A DNA stretch of 64,000 bases from Calonectria ilicicola (lineage: Eukaryota > Ascomycota > Sordariomycetes > Hypocreales > Nectriaceae). This document shows, one piece after another, positions 44,386-57,000 of this stretch (its first letter is position 1; each line of letters opens with the position of its first letter). Below the pieces are notes generated by a model that was given only the letters and a program-made list of their open reading frames with translations, made no database searches and was not told the origin of the DNA. The position numbers and the translations under genes were made by a program. The stretch lies in contig CP085831.1 of NCBI GenBank assembly GCA_020809705.1, forward strand, positions 4,030,001 to 4,094,000, given 5' to 3'.

Positions 44386-45704
44386 TTCGTAAAAGGAAAA
44401 TCAAGATTAGAAGGGATAATCAATTGGCGATCTTTCCTTTTTTGCTTCGCTTCTTCCTTAAGCTGCTGGATAGGAAAGAGAAAGACGAGATGAAACTGAA
44501 TCTGTTGTTGTTCAATTCTGGGGATCGGCGGCTGTTAAGAAGACTTCGACGAATCGCTTTGACGATATTATCAAGCCAGACAAAAGCTTACGGATTGTCT
44601 GCGCCGCGGCCGAAGCCGAGCCACGTACGCGCACGCGCGGGCCATACGTGCATGGTAGGTCTTGCTGCAACTTGTTGTAACCGTGCAAAATAACGATGTG
44701 CGTGATTATTAATGGCACTTCATCAACATTAGATGACTCTCAAGGGTACTTGGCACTTGCTTCACTGCCCCCCTACGACTAGCCGAGCTTGTTTACGCTT
44801 TGGCACGTAAGCTTTCGTTTCAAAACTCAATCGTAATCCTTCTCCACTATATATTTGCGAAGACATTTGGGCTACCATGTTGAGTGTGGTACTCTCATTA
44901 AGACCAATTGGCTACATGCAATAAGGGATCAATCCCCTAAGGGCCCTTTGTTATAGTCGGTTGCTGATTCTTTCAGAAATTAAGGAAGCACTTCACCTGT
45001 CTCGCATAGAGACTGAGCCCCACGGGTAAGTCGGAATTTATTGAGTTATACCGGCATTAGGCTGTGGGGTGCCGGTGATAAGGCAGTCGTAGCAAAGCCA
45101 CTGCAGGCACAGCCGTGTCTCGATCCAACCGAAAACTCTCCATTTTCGTATCTGCCGCGTGTCAAAAGATATCGAGATCTATGTACGGCGAGACTGCAAA
45201 AGTACAATTTCCCCACAGAACTAACGGCGGGTGCCGAGAGCTTGTGGAGCCGGGTTACAGGGCTCAGGGGTTAGAAATATAAAAGTGGTCTTCCTGTAAC
45301 CGGGCATCCGAAAATTTCCTAAAATCATTGGTTATGGTCATTTCATTGACCTTCAATAGATCATCTCTTACCACGGATGGGTCATCCTGGACCATGGATC
45401 GCGCAATCGTTTCCAAGCCCCTGCAGCGTGTACGTGGGTATTCCGTAGCATCTTGGCGTCATCGCCCAGCAGAAGATAACTCCGCCTAGGCGATCGGCAC
45501 TCAGTGAGCACTACGCTACGGAAGTGTCGTCAAAGCGCACTCCAGTATCCACGTTTGGCGTCACTGAGAATCCTCCTGAACAGCCGTCCTTTCATTTCAC
45601 TGTCCATTACTTTAGCTCTTCGGTCGCATCCTTTTTACATGTATTTTAATAAATTTTTCTATGTAATCATTTCATGAGACGATTCTATTTCAACTTGATT
45701 CCAT
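44386..45704. other. Intergenic, 1.3 kb, divergent promoters
   Basis: Divergent region between the dioxygenase and tyrosinase genes. A GC-rich patch lies at 44600-44650. No RNA gene, repeat or coding frame is convincing. Confidence 0.4.
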
Positions 45705-46946
45705 ATGGCTTCTTTTACTCATTTCGCGTTTCTCTTCACTTCCCTTCTGCCATCAATCTTTGCGTCTCCTTCAGCTCACAAGGATATTCCGCAACTACCT
45801 AAACGACAATCAGATTCTAATTGTACATCGTTGCTTGAACAGAAGTCACGGTGAATAACCACTTCTACCATTTCCTTCACGCAGTATTTTGGCTGACCTT
45901 TCAAGAACAATCTGACCAACACTGAAAAGACAGCATATCTGGATGCTGAGTGGTGTTTGATCAATGCTACAGCATCCGAAAACTCGTATGGAGCCAACAC
46001 TGTTTGGGATCAACTCCAGTTTCTGCATATCGCTCAGGCGAATTATATCCATGGCGTGGTGCGTATGATGACGAACTTCCATAAATCAGCACACGGTATT
46101 AACCATTACTTCTCCTAGGGCCAATTTCTCCCTTGGCACCGTTACTTTGTGAAGGTCCACGAAGAGCTCTTGCGTGAAAAATGCGGATACATAGGAGCAC
46201 AGCCGTATGTACCTTATAATCGAGATTCAACCTAAGTTGGTAAACTAACGATCCTTAGCTACTGGCTCGAGGCCGATGACGTCGATAGCTTTCCGGATAT
46301 CGAGATTTTTGATTCTGAATATGGTTTTGGTGGCAATGGTTCTGGAAGCAACAACTGCATCACCGACGGCCCCTTTGTGGATCTTACCCTACACATGGAA
46401 AGCAATGGTTCGGTCACAGACTACTGCCTCAGTCGTGATTTTGATTTGTCCGAGTTTTCACTTGGTAGTCAGTCTGAGGCCGAAAAGTGCTTGGAAATTG
46501 ACAACTATGACGATATGTGGCAATGTCTTCATACAAATCCTCACGCTTCCGGTCACAATGGTGTTGGCGGAACAGTAAGTCTGGCTCTTTCTTTTCAAGA
46601 TGGATAATAATAATAATCTACTCAGATGCATGATGTTTCGCTCGCTCCAGGAGACCCTCTTTTCTTAATGCACCACGCAAACCTCGACCGGCTTTGGTGG
46701 GAATGGCAGTCTCAGAATCTGAGCTACTGTCTCACAGAGATGGGAGGCAACAACATTCCTTCGGATTCGTTTCTTGAACTAGTCGGCTGGTCGAAACCCG
46801 AGCCTGGTCTCACAGAGTACTCTGGAGACTCAGGCAATACCACGACTCTGGGCCACAATCTGTGGATGAATAGCGTGAAGCCGAATGTAACTGTGGGTGA
46901 TGTTATGGATATACGGGGAGAGACAGTCTGTGCCATATATGTATAA
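45705..46946 (+). CDS. Secreted tyrosinase (type-3 copper), about 285 aa, 5 exons; frame mismatch at first junction
   Basis: Exons about 45705-45850, 45906-46058, 46119-46204, 46259-46574, 46626-46946. The last three introns (60, 54 and 51 nt) are clean. The leader is a signal peptide (ASFTHFAFLFTSLLPSIFA). The copper-A region has NYIHGV joined to GQFLPWHRYFVKVHEELL. Copper B has HASGHNGVGGT and FLMHHANLDRLWWEWQ. It ends at TVCAIYV as short fungal tyrosinases do. The problem is between exon 1 (phase 2) and exon 2 (NLTNTEKTAYLDAE): no GT-AG pair restores frame, and one base seems missing around 45906. If this is real, the protein would be truncated. The enzyme class oxidises phenols to quinones, and the product would be extracellular. 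Confidence 0.72.
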
Positions 46947-47565
46947 CAAAGATGCCACAGTCACGTCTTGGATTCAGTCTACAGACCAAGAGACAAAATC
47001 GGTGCTTGTGGATCACGTAGTTGTGGGTAATTCCCCGTTTAACCGGATGACTCAATCAGGTTTGAGTTTTAAAGTTCTTCCTGGGGGCAGCAAATCATGC
47101 ACGACCATGAGGTTCTGTTCGCCTACCATGTGTCAAAATACTGTGCGAGAATATTGATTGCGGGCGTGGGAAATTGTTCAAAAATATAATACATCCATGG
47201 GATTTTCTGAGGAAAAGCATGATACTTCTCTAATTGAAATCGCATGAGAAAACTTAGTAGACGTGTACCTTGACCACTGATAAGGTTGAAATCGAGAGCG
47301 CGTGAGTACGTCAATTTCTTAGTCCTCTTTCCCACTCCCACTTCTTTTTCATCATTTTCCGTTATCAAAAAGAGTCATTTTCTGCCATCGGTAGTGAAAG
47401 CACAAGAAAAAAAGAAAGAAAAATCTCAATCATCCAACACAACCTTGTCGCTGATACAAATTGCTACCACAAGTGAAATAACCATTGGAAAGTAGCCTAG
47501 CAAGGAGTATCCATCAGCTTGGTACCTGATAGGGTGCGATTGTTGAACATACCTGAATGCATCAA
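46947..47565. other. Convergent 3' spacer, nothing recognised
   Basis: About 620 bp between the tyrosinase and membrane-protein 3' ends, with polypyrimidine and A-rich runs. No gene seen. Confidence 0.45.
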
Positions 47566-49875
47566 CTACTCATATAATTTAGTCTTGTTGAGTGGAGCAC
47601 GGTCCTTTTTGTCCTCTGAACATTGGGTGATGGCCAATCTGCCAACCTGACTCTGTTCTTTCACATCTTGCAGTCTGATACATATGTTCTTCATTAGTTT
47701 GGCACGGTCGTCTCCACTCAGTGTGCTCGCTGCCATATCGACGGGTAGGTGAATATGCGGCGTATCCCTGGTGAGGCTGGATACGTTGCCTAGAATTTCG
47801 GGGATCTCCAGTTGATATTTGAGCAAAGCTGCATAAAGAGAGCAAAGGAACAAGATACCAACGCTTCCCAGGTAGGCGCTGATCCACATAGTGTTGATTT
47901 GGTAGATATATCCGACCTCATAGGTCCAATTAGCTGAAGAGTCGTTAGCCAAAAGAGCTATTTTCCCATCCTTTGGCAACGTAATAACGCTTGGAGGTGA
48001 GAATTCAAATCCGGACAAAAGGCCGTTGTCTTTAGTAGCCATAGACCAGGTATTCCATAACATGGTCAACCGATTTGCCAGTACCGATGGCTCTACTGTT
48101 GTCATGTTGTAGTTATTGGGTATTCCCGACATTACGAGCAAGGTAGCGTTCTTGTAGACTCCAGCGGGATTTAATAGAAATTGCTCGGCAGCTGAGGGAG
48201 GGATACTATCCACAGGATTCCAAAACAGTCTTAACATGTAATTTAATGGGTCATAGTATGATCCATTAAACAGGTCGATTTCTGTGATGCTTGGGCACAA
48301 GTGTGTCGTATCCTGCGACCGGCGAATTTGGCGAGTGGTACACTGAAGCTGTACATTTGTGGAGGCACGCGAGCAAACCATTCTGGCCTCAACGTAAACG
48401 ACTCGAGGATAGCAGACGATCCCATAGGATTGGGCCAAGTCTCTGTTCCAATCAGTATAAAAAAGCAATGGCCTTTCTGGTATCTTGCAGTCTGTGCCAT
48501 TGGGCCCATTTAGGCCTCGCTCAGTGGAATCGAAGGGCATGATTGTCTGAAATTTGTGGGTAATGTTAAAAGCATTGGAATAGCTCCCCAATAAGCCGCT
48601 GCTGACCCCGTTACTTATCTGGAACCTAGACTCTGAGCGATTCAGATATTGCTGGAACTTGCCCCCCGTCATCCACTCCTTATCACACTGTATCCAATTA
48701 GTACTTGACATTATACGGCAGTGGTGGCGACACTGACGGTGAATCTCGTATATGCTGATTGGATGGAGAAGCTCGCGTTTCCTTTCCTCCCAGTGGGAAG
48801 GCTAAAAGTGGGAACACCAAAGGCAGAGCTATAAGACAATACTTGGTCTGTAGGAATATCAATCCAACTACTTCCCTTGAAACTCTTCTCATCAAAGCCT
48901 GGTAACAGGTCGACAATGGGTATTCGAGCATGATTCCACATATCTCTTTCCGAGATTTGGATGGCAGCTTTAGGTCCTCCAAGGCTCGAAACCACTTGAT
49001 GAAATACACTTAGTTGCTGGGTTCCATTTAGAGCATGAAGAGATGCGGATGTGCTCAAGATTGCAGTCCCAAAAAGCACTTGAGGCACACTAGCGACATC
49101 GGAGCTTGATGCCCTGCCTGGCTGTACATCAAAGCTGTAAGTGATTCGCGGGTTAAGCGACATATATGAAAGTGGCTCAGTCAGCTCTATAATTTGTAGA
49201 ACTCTTTCCGCGGATCGGAGAATGGCTTGGCCTCCAAATGGACTCAATCCCCAAAGAAACAGGAGCACTGGTCTTGCAAAACCAATTGGTTGAAGTTTAT
49301 AAATCATTTTCAGCGTTCCAAAGACAGTTTGACTGCCCATTAATTGTTCGATCAACTGCAGGAAGTACTCATTAGCAGTCGTGTTTAATTTCTCAGGATT
49401 GCAAATGACTAAAACAAGGAACCTTACACCAAGCTTCCCCCCATATTGAGCCGTGCGATGCGCAAGATTCTTGAGCATGCCACCAACAACAGCGGAAAAT
49501 ACTAGAGGCCAAACGGTAGAGGCCACTTGTATCGCTTCTAACACGACATCCCCAACATCGGATTGGAAGGCATCTCGAAGTAGGAGCACAATAACGCCGA
49601 GAACTGTCTCACTTAATCACCGCACATTTCAAACAATTTCCTCACGCGTCTCAACCGCTAGGGTTAAGAATATACTTACCGATGAAGCTCAGCGGAAACA
49701 CGATCAACAAAATATCAAGTGCCGCATTTTTAAGTCTGGATCCGAATCCTAAGGGAAGTTGCGTGGGGTTGGTCGGCCAATTTGGAAGTTGTGTTTTGGA
49801 AGAGAATAACACAAGATCATTGTCTTCCTCTTGCCCTCTCGTGTGGGGAGTTGTCATATTGGCTGTGCTGCTCAA
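47566..49875 (-). CDS. Polytopic membrane glycoprotein, fungal family of unknown function, 703 aa, 4 exons
   Basis: Exons (minus): 49680-49875, 49428-49603, 48738-49355, 47566-48687; introns 76, 72 and 50 nt; 704 codons. The start could also be 49857 (MTTPHTRG). Two N-terminal membrane segments (NAALDILLIVFPLSFI plus following, and VWPLVFSAVVGGM) precede a LIEQLMGSQTVFGTL motif and a third hydrophobic stretch (RPVLLFLWGLSP). A long N-glycosylation-rich (NxS/T) luminal part and a final membrane segment (ISAYLGSVGILFLCSLYAAL) follow. The pattern matches a lineage-specific fungal membrane family with the same G-S-Q-T-V-F-G-T-L motif; function unknown. The third intron has a perfect TACTAAT branch site and removes what first looks like a frameshift. 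Confidence 0.78.
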
Positions 49876-51168
49876 ATTCTCGGTGGGGGGTGAATTAGGC
49901 CAAGTTGACCGGCGAAAATTGGCTATGTGAGGTTCAAGAAGTTCGCTTTAGCCTCCAACCTTAGTGGAATAGAAGAAAATTGGAATGACCTTTTTCAATG
50001 TATCGGAGATTACCTGTTGTGATGCGGGGCTTACCTTAGTGTGACCGTTCCACTAACTAGAGTAGATTGTAGGCAGTGACTGGATACGAGCCCTGGTGGA
50101 AGGTTACCGTTTAAAAATCACTTGGTATTTCGGAATCATAGAATCCCAGCACAACATTGCTTTTTTGTTTTCCTTTTTTAGAGAGAGAGAGAGATTAACT
50201 TTCTCTGTACCGATCAAAATACCCTATCATATCGAAGTACCATTCTATCTCAGAGGCAGAATAAAGATGTCGCGAAGCGGCTGAGAAGTACCTCTGGCTA
50301 TCCTGATCCAGCATCATAATCGCATCCTAAGAGCTGTGGCGCTCTATTAAGGGGTCAGGCAGGACGCATTGATGTGCTCGTGGCGGCCCAGCTGAGCGAT
50401 TTGCATAGGCCCAAAAGTCTTGGCATAAGTTTGAACCAATTACTTCCCAGTGGCGATCACTCACGATATGCAGTGCTGACGTCTGAATACGAAAGTTTCA
50501 GCCTCAACCGACAGCACCATGCACCGTTATTTAATTCTACTGGTGGGTTATCACGAGGCCAATCTCGATATGGCAAGATAGTTTATGTCCATTCGGTCCG
50601 ACCTGATTAGTTTAGACCAACTGTGACATTTGTTACGTGAAAAGCAAAGACGATGATGGTCATGTGTTCATACAAGATCATCAAGCAACTTGATCTATCA
50701 CTTCAATTTAACATACTATTACAAAATCTTCGCAAAATATTGGATGGAGGAAGGGGGTCAACACCGATTTTATTAATGGTCGCGGTGGGTTAATACGAGG
50801 TCTAAAACTACACGGCCTCGTATTTAGTGATGTTTAGAGATCCACCAATACCTGCAGCTTACAGTCACACGGTTGCCTGTGCATACAATGGAATTATCGA
50901 GTAATGCCGAGTTTTTCCCAACTACGAGACTTTACTTTGTGGCACATTTTCCGTGTTACGCTCGTCATTTTGAAGACCACAGCGTTGCTATTCATTGTGT
51001 ACTGAAGGGCATCCATTTTTCTATCATATCAGAAGTTCACAGTTCACAGCTCTGCAATTGGCGAGCAAGAAACCCAAGGCAGGTTAGATCATAAATCAGC
51101 GCATCCCCCCTTGATGGTATAAAAGCCCTCCGCTATTATTCTTTTGGTTGCAAATTTTAACGCCGGGT
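49876..51168. other. Intergenic, nothing recognised
   Basis: About 1.3 kb without a convincing gene; includes a GA dinucleotide run near 50182-50193. Confidence 0.4.
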
Positions 51169-53038
51169 TCAACAATCTAATCTGTTAAACACGACCCCTA
51201 ATCCAGTGCAATTCACGCTCATCAGCCTCCCATCTTGGATCTCGAGGATGAGTTCGTCCAGACCAGGATCGTCAACAGACATCCAAGTCCAAAAGTTGTT
51301 AAATAATCCCAATCCACCCTCTACCGCGGACCGTGGGGTGCGTGCCCAACTCTGGCTAAAAGCACGATATGCCATTCGAATACTCCCACGTGAATCATAC
51401 AAAGATGACAGGGATCTAGAGCGGGAGTTGAGTCCAGTTGGGTATAACCGAACAGACATGTTCGAGGGCGCCGATGATCCGAGAAATCTAACGCGACTCT
51501 CGGTGCCGTTTACATACAACGACTTGATACCGAGCCCGGGGAACCCTACATCAACTGTAAGGGTGATGTTACTCCCCTCGGAAGTCGCATCAATAAAAGT
51601 ACCGCTGTACTTAGATTTTGCATTCTCCACTGCGGCACACTCGGCGGCTGGAATGAAGGCTTCGCCAATGGTTTGGCGAAGGGGCCAACGAGCTGGTGAT
51701 GCAGTGCTCCCCGCTACTAAAACCGAGTACCCGATCCCGTGGTCTGGCGATAGGGCAATTATGGCACTGTAATCCGTGGCCCCGCCTGATTTGATGTAGA
51801 GATCGGAGACACGAGTGAGGTTCGTGTCCGGAGTGACAGGGATGGTTAGGCGCGTGATTTCCCATGGCGCACCCACTAGCTCAACTAGACTGCCAGTACC
51901 ACTCACGGGCTTCATCCAAGCCTGCGTCGTGGCAGCAGAAAGCTTCTCGCTATTCGAGATGGAAAGCCCGAGCTTTCGGAGATCTGCAGCGCTTGAATAA
52001 TAGCCCCCGCTTCTAGAAGCAAGTTAATCCAGATTCAATTCGCCAAGGGGTGGACTATGATACGTACGGAGAAACAGTCTCAACATCATAACCCCACAGG
52101 GTGTTATTATCGACAGAATGACGGTCGACGCCATTGATGTTCGGGCCAGTAGGGGCTTTTGTCGTCGTTGATTGAAGACCGAGTGGTGCAAATATCGCAT
52201 CGTTGACAACCTCGGCATACGGTTTGCCGACAATTCGAGAGATAACCTGACCCAGAATGACAAACCCTGCATCAGAGTACATGGAATTTCTGTAGGCGGA
52301 AATTGTAGGACGTTTGTCACGCGCTTGTCTAAGTATTTCTGAGCAGAGAGACTTGATTAGCGATTGCTTGCATGGGACTAGATATTAACGAACCTTCTAC
52401 AGGGGCATATTTGAAGTTGGGGGCATAATTGGTGTACAAATCTTTGATGAATTAGTTCATTTCTTAAAGAGAGGTTCAGCTCAAACCTTACATGGTACAG
52501 CTCCAGTACCAGCCTGGTGTGAGGCGAGTGCTCCAACCGTGATCTCCTCCCAGTTAAGATTTTCCAACGGATCAGATGTATCTCTCAGCAACTCGGGTAG
52601 ATACTTTGTCACAGAATGACTCATGACCTCCATTCCCGCCTGAGCAAGCAGGGCATAAACAGTAAAGAGTTTCGATATGCTTCCGATGCGAAAGATGGTG
52701 TTTTCATCCAAACGACCTGAGGTTAATGTTTTGTTCTGACCCTCGCCCACGTGGAAGTAGCTGTAGATTGACTTGTTTGTCGCCGCAGAAAAGACATCGA
52801 CGGCAAACACCAGGTCAGTCCGGTTGAGCAGACCGCCTTGAAACATATTTTCGATCAAGGTGGGAAACTGATCTTTCGCATATTGAATCGCAGTGGAATT
52901 GGAAGGATCAAAATTGGCGGATAGAACTGGTCCAACGAGAGGAACATCTTCTGTGAATATGATGCTCCCAGTCGAGCCAGCGACCAAGGAAAAAATAGAT
53001 GCAATCAACGTTTTGTGCAGGCGCATCTTGACGAGCAA
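51169..53038 (-). CDS. Secreted serine beta-lactamase-family protein, 569 aa, 4 exons
   Basis: Exons (minus): 52492-53038, 52394-52441, 52068-52338, 51169-52012; introns 50, 55 and 55 nt; 570 codons. The start may be 53038 or 53026 (MRLHKTLIAS). A signal peptide (LIASIFSLVAGSTGS) precedes the class C beta-lactamase/transpeptidase fold. The SxxK motif is S120-I-S-K123 in FRIGSISKLFTVYAL, and the YxN position is Y219-S-D221, Asp instead of the usual Asn. Many N-glycosylation sites occur. Fungal members include esterases and transesterases of the LovD group and extracellular hydrolases; lactam hydrolysis should not be assumed. It is likely secreted, given the leader. Confidence 0.85.
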
Positions 53039-54387
53039 TCTTGAGTGTGGGTGACTGACTATGGCTAACCCAGTCCGTCTTGACGCCCTTTTTTAATCCA
53101 TTAAATGATTCTAAGACGATCTTTGAACTTTCCACTGCCCAGACCTTTGCACGCTCGGAGTCCGTTAAGGTTAGAGCTCCTGCCGATCACGATTTGTTCT
53201 TGTTGGTGTTTTTGCTTGGCAGCTAAAAAGTCTGTGGCGGTGCATATACGACATATTCGCATTTGTGGAGATGCCAAGCTCTTTGGATTCTGTGGTGTTT
53301 CAGTGGAGGTAGCATTATGACGACATGCGGAGAAATGGCGGCGAACGAAGCCTTACTGCCGTTGATTTTGAAGTTGACTTTCGCAAATGGGTCCACACTA
53401 CGCAAACCGGCAAAGATCCTCAGTCTAAAGAAGGCAAAGAATAGTCTGCGTCTTCATGCACATGAACCTTCTTCAAGCTCAGACCATTCTGTAGCTTGTG
53501 CCTGTCACAACTCACATCAAATGACTCAGTACCACACCTTAAGAGGGGACAGTCGCTCACACTCCAAGGAAAACAAGATGAAAAGAAATATGGGTAAAGG
53601 ATTGCAATGCATGCAGTGCCCAGTTATACTGCATTACTTCTCTTGGTGTTGATCATAATAGAAGTAGGAAGTGCGCCCTATCTCTAAAATACCATGAACA
53701 ACTTCAATTTGACTTTCACATAGCCACGGCAGATGAGGGCCTTCGGCAAGCCGTTTGCATATCACCGGTTGATTTATATTGAACAGCTATTCATCGGGCG
53801 AAAGGTCCAAGAGGAACTTCTAGAAAACTGGGTTTCAGTGGCACATCATTAAATCCAGAGACATCTTAAGACCCAATAAGACGCCCTCCCGGATTCCTGT
53901 TGGTGGTGGTTCCAAAAGTCCATCAATTCATACCGTAAGAATTAAGCAATTCAGTCACAACATAATTTTCTAGTACGGATAGAGCAACTGCCGGATGGTG
54001 CAAGGATGCCAACCCCCACAGGGCGTTGCGAATTTTACAGCTAGAGTACGGGATCCGAGGGAGCCTATCCGAGGATTCACGTTAGGCTAACAGATGCTTG
54101 GCATAAGAGGGATGAATTTAATCACTTGTTTCAGCATAGATGGCCAATATTAGCTCCACCAGGCCCATACCAATCCATACACTGATGGTATAGAAACACA
54201 CCGTGGTATGTAGAAGACTTCCACTGAATCCCCACGTCAGTCTTAACCATACATTTCCTCTATATTACGAACCACACCCACTGGTTGGCCCTACAAAAGG
54301 GTTTCTATTCTTATTTCTTTCCCTTCTAGAACTCTCGCATCTAAGCGTTTGCCATTTCCCAGCGAATCGGACCTTTCATCCTCAATT
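53039..54387. other. Intergenic, nothing recognised
   Basis: Divergent 1.35-kb region between the beta-lactamase-family and chloroperoxidase genes. No gene or repeat recognised. Confidence 0.4.
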
Positions 54388-55408
54388 ATGTTGCTGCCTT
54401 CCATTTTCCTTTTCTTGATTCCTCTAGTTTCATCATTCCCTCACCATGGAGGTCTTTCCAATCCATCAGTCCTAGCTCATCGCTCGGCAAATTTCCCGCG
54501 CAATGGAAACGCTCTAGACTGGAACCCATCAGTGTGGAGAGCACCCGGCAAAGGTGACGGTATGAGCGAGCCCCTTTCCATTGACAGTGTGGTAATCTAA
54601 AGCCACCACAGTTCGATCTCCTTGTCCAATTTTGAACACTATGGCCAACCACGAGTTGATTCCCCATGGTGGCCGAAATATCACTGGCCCGCCGTTTATA
54701 AAGGCGGTTCAGTCGGTCTTGAACTTTGATGAACCGCACGCTACTGACGCTTTTAAGACGGCTCTGTCAGCCAATCCTAACCCCAATGCAACTGTGAGTT
54801 CCAGCGCCCCGCCTACATCAAGCTAGTCGTCTAATCTCTTGAATCCTTCCTAGTATTTTGATTTGGATATGTTGCACAATACTCACAACATATTTGAACA
54901 TGATGGGAGCCTTTCTCGTCGCGATATTGTCTTTGACCCAACGAATTCGTTTGACGAGGCTACTTTCAGCAACTTCCTCAGCTATTTGAAGAACGAAACC
55001 ACTGTTAATACCACCACCATTGCCAATGCTCGGGCCAGACATGCCTATGACATGAGTCGAATTAATCCAAATTTCTATATCCCGGAAGCAGGTTTAAATA
55101 TCCTCATGGGCGAGATGGCCATGCTTCTTTCCATCTTTGGTGACCCAGTACAACTCGTCGCGAAGAGAGAGTATATCGAATACATGTACAGTGAGTTGGA
55201 ATCTCTCAAAACATGAGCCATGCCGTCACACTAGAATCTTGGAAGACTAATACACGCACGAAAAGGAAATGAACGCTTCCCAGTGGCCCTTGGTTGGTCC
55301 ATGAGCAAAACCCAAATTGGGCCCAACATCCAGAACGCGACCGAAGTAGTGACCAAGGAGAACCCTACAGATGTGCCATTAGCGTTTACACCTCGGCCGT
55401 CTCCATGA
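54388..55408 (+). CDS. Heme-thiolate chloroperoxidase-like protein, secreted, 277 aa, 4 exons
   Basis: Exons 54388-54559, 54612-54793, 54854-55190, 55266-55408; introns 52, 60 and 75 nt; 278 codons. Leader MLLPSIFLFLIPLVSSFP is a signal peptide. The proximal ligand motif is S-P-C-P-I-L-N with Cys62. The distal motif is E133-H134-D135 followed by GSLSR, where the Glu acts in peroxide cleavage. Several NxT sites are present. The family uses hydrogen peroxide for halogenation or peroxygenation (chloroperoxidases, unspecific peroxygenases). The length of about 277 aa is close to the short peroxygenase type, but substrate class cannot be read from the sequence. All splice sites are canonical and the frame is intact. 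Confidence 0.88.
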
Positions 55409-56700
55409 TTTGTGGAAGCTAAGGTTTGATGTTGTATTCTAATTATTTCATCAGAGGTGAATCGTATGAAATGATTCTTCTCGTTGGATACTACGTACAG
55501 GTGTACGTCCGTTATAAATACAGTATGTAGAGAATGTAATTTTATTGCAATATATCGCTTTGCTACAGCCACAAAGACAATTCCATACGAATTACAGTTC
55601 AATTTAAAAAGTTATCTCAAGACATTTGCTTTTAAAAGTATGCTCCAGCGTGTCGTTTGCACCAATAATCACACTGCATGTATAAAATGCGACAGGACCA
55701 AGCCACACATTAGCCACAGCCTAGTCGTCTATACACCCACCATAGACTCGCCACACAAGCGAGCAGCCCTGAAGCTGCAAGTTTTAGTCTTGATAGAACA
55801 CCGAGGACTGGCTGAACAAAAAGAGCAACAGAAATCTTTGTTGACCTCCAAGCCCCAATTTGGAGATGTAATTTCTGCATCGCGTGCCTGGGGCTTGGAT
55901 CATATAAAAAAGTGATTTGAAATTGGCTACTGCCTACCAAACTACTAAGCTCTGTGGAAAAACAATGACGCGCTACGGCTCTGTTATGATGTCGCCAAAA
56001 CTTTACTCGGCTGCCTGTAGACTGCCCATTTTTTCCAGAGCCAGTGTGCGTAGTGACACTGTCAGATATAGCCGCTGGCTGCTACGATACATTGGTACCG
56101 CAATTAGCCTATAGTTACTGGCCATCACTGTATAACTGACCTGGCGACGTTGATTCGCAGCGTTGATGTGCCGCCTGGCGTATATTTTTAGATGAAACGT
56201 GGCTATCATTGATTAGTATTGAATCTGCCCTTTGCTTCAAAGGGTGCCTACTCTTGCGAGAAGGAAACAGTAGATAATGCCGTGAGGCTAAGAACAGTGA
56301 GATGCAGACAGTGAGGCTCATACCCAGACGTGGCTATCATTCCCAACCATAAGGGAGTGCCAAACGTCGAGGCCTGAATGGCGGCGGTATGCTACGTACT
56401 GCCGGGGGTTACAAATTGGGGGCGCGTGATTGGGAACTGTCCCTTTCACAACGGCCGAGATGGCGCCGGTTGAAGGTTCGCGCCCCTCGAGTAGAAATCT
56501 ATGAATAAGCAAATTCTCACGCATCATTTGGAATACGCTTGCAGCCCCGACATGTTGGACGCACCATGGCGTAAGTGGGCCTGCCATTCCCTTCTACGCC
56601 CACCCGCCAGTTTTTCTCTCCTCGGAAGTATTCCTCATTTGTCCAACTCTCATCTTTAATACTAAATATTTAATTCAATCATACACTCATTTTTACCATC
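55409..56700. other. Intergenic, holds repeat copy B with target duplication
   Basis: No gene recognised; contains the 117-bp repeat insertion at 56211-56327. Confidence 0.5.
56197..56341 (+). mobile_element. 117-bp SINE-like insertion, copy B (56211-56327), with 14-bp target-site duplication
   Basis: The repeat is bounded by a perfect direct repeat ACGTGGCTATCATT at 56197-56210 and 56328-56341; the match stops exactly at both ends. Length 117 bp, about 93% identical to copy A at 24698-24814. It contains a CCCTTTG-CTT-CAAAGGG hairpin and three GTGAG-led tandem units. It has no terminal inverted repeats, TG..CA ends or poly-A tail. A TSD of 14 bp is the size typical of LINE-driven retroposition, so a short non-autonomous retroposon is the best guess. 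No clear pol III A/B boxes were recognised on either strand. Confidence 0.8.
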
Positions 56701-57000
56701 ATGGTGCTTCTCTCCCGGCTTGCCCAAGCTCTCGCGTTCATTACGGCTGTATGTGCCGACACCGAATTCACTAATCCCGACAATTCCGACGAAAATATCA
56801 CATACAATGTGGGTCAGCACGTTGTTGTGGCATGGATGACAACAAACTATATCACCACTTTGTTGGTTCTCTATCAATACTTTCCAGGGGATGGTGGCTA
56901 TGGCCGGCAGGGCTGGATCAGAGAAACCTATAATCCAGATAACGGGAATGCCATTATCAGTTGTTTTATTATGTGCTATCTATATAGTTCTAACATCTAG
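56701..57000 (+). pseudogene. KRE9/KNH-like secreted protein gene, 5' fragment cut by repeat DNA
   Basis: The 5' end encodes a signal peptide (MVLLSRLAQALAFITAVCA) and a segment FTNPDNSDENITYNVGQHVVVAWMT. This pattern (F-x-N-P...Y-x-V-G-x-x-x-x-V-x-W) is typical of the N-terminal domain of fungal Ser/Thr-rich KRE9/KNH-like cell-wall proteins. After about residue 85 the reading changes character (SCFIMCYLYSSNI) and the DNA becomes AT-rich RIP-type sequence at about 56965-57005. Full-length members are much longer, so the 3' part has been lost or displaced by repeat insertion. A 3' intron start near the break cannot be excluded. Confidence 0.6.

Noticed and set aside
48688..48737. Apparent frameshift between two long frames of the membrane protein
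   Set aside because: A 50-nt GT-AG intron with a perfect TACTAAT branch site joins them in frame.
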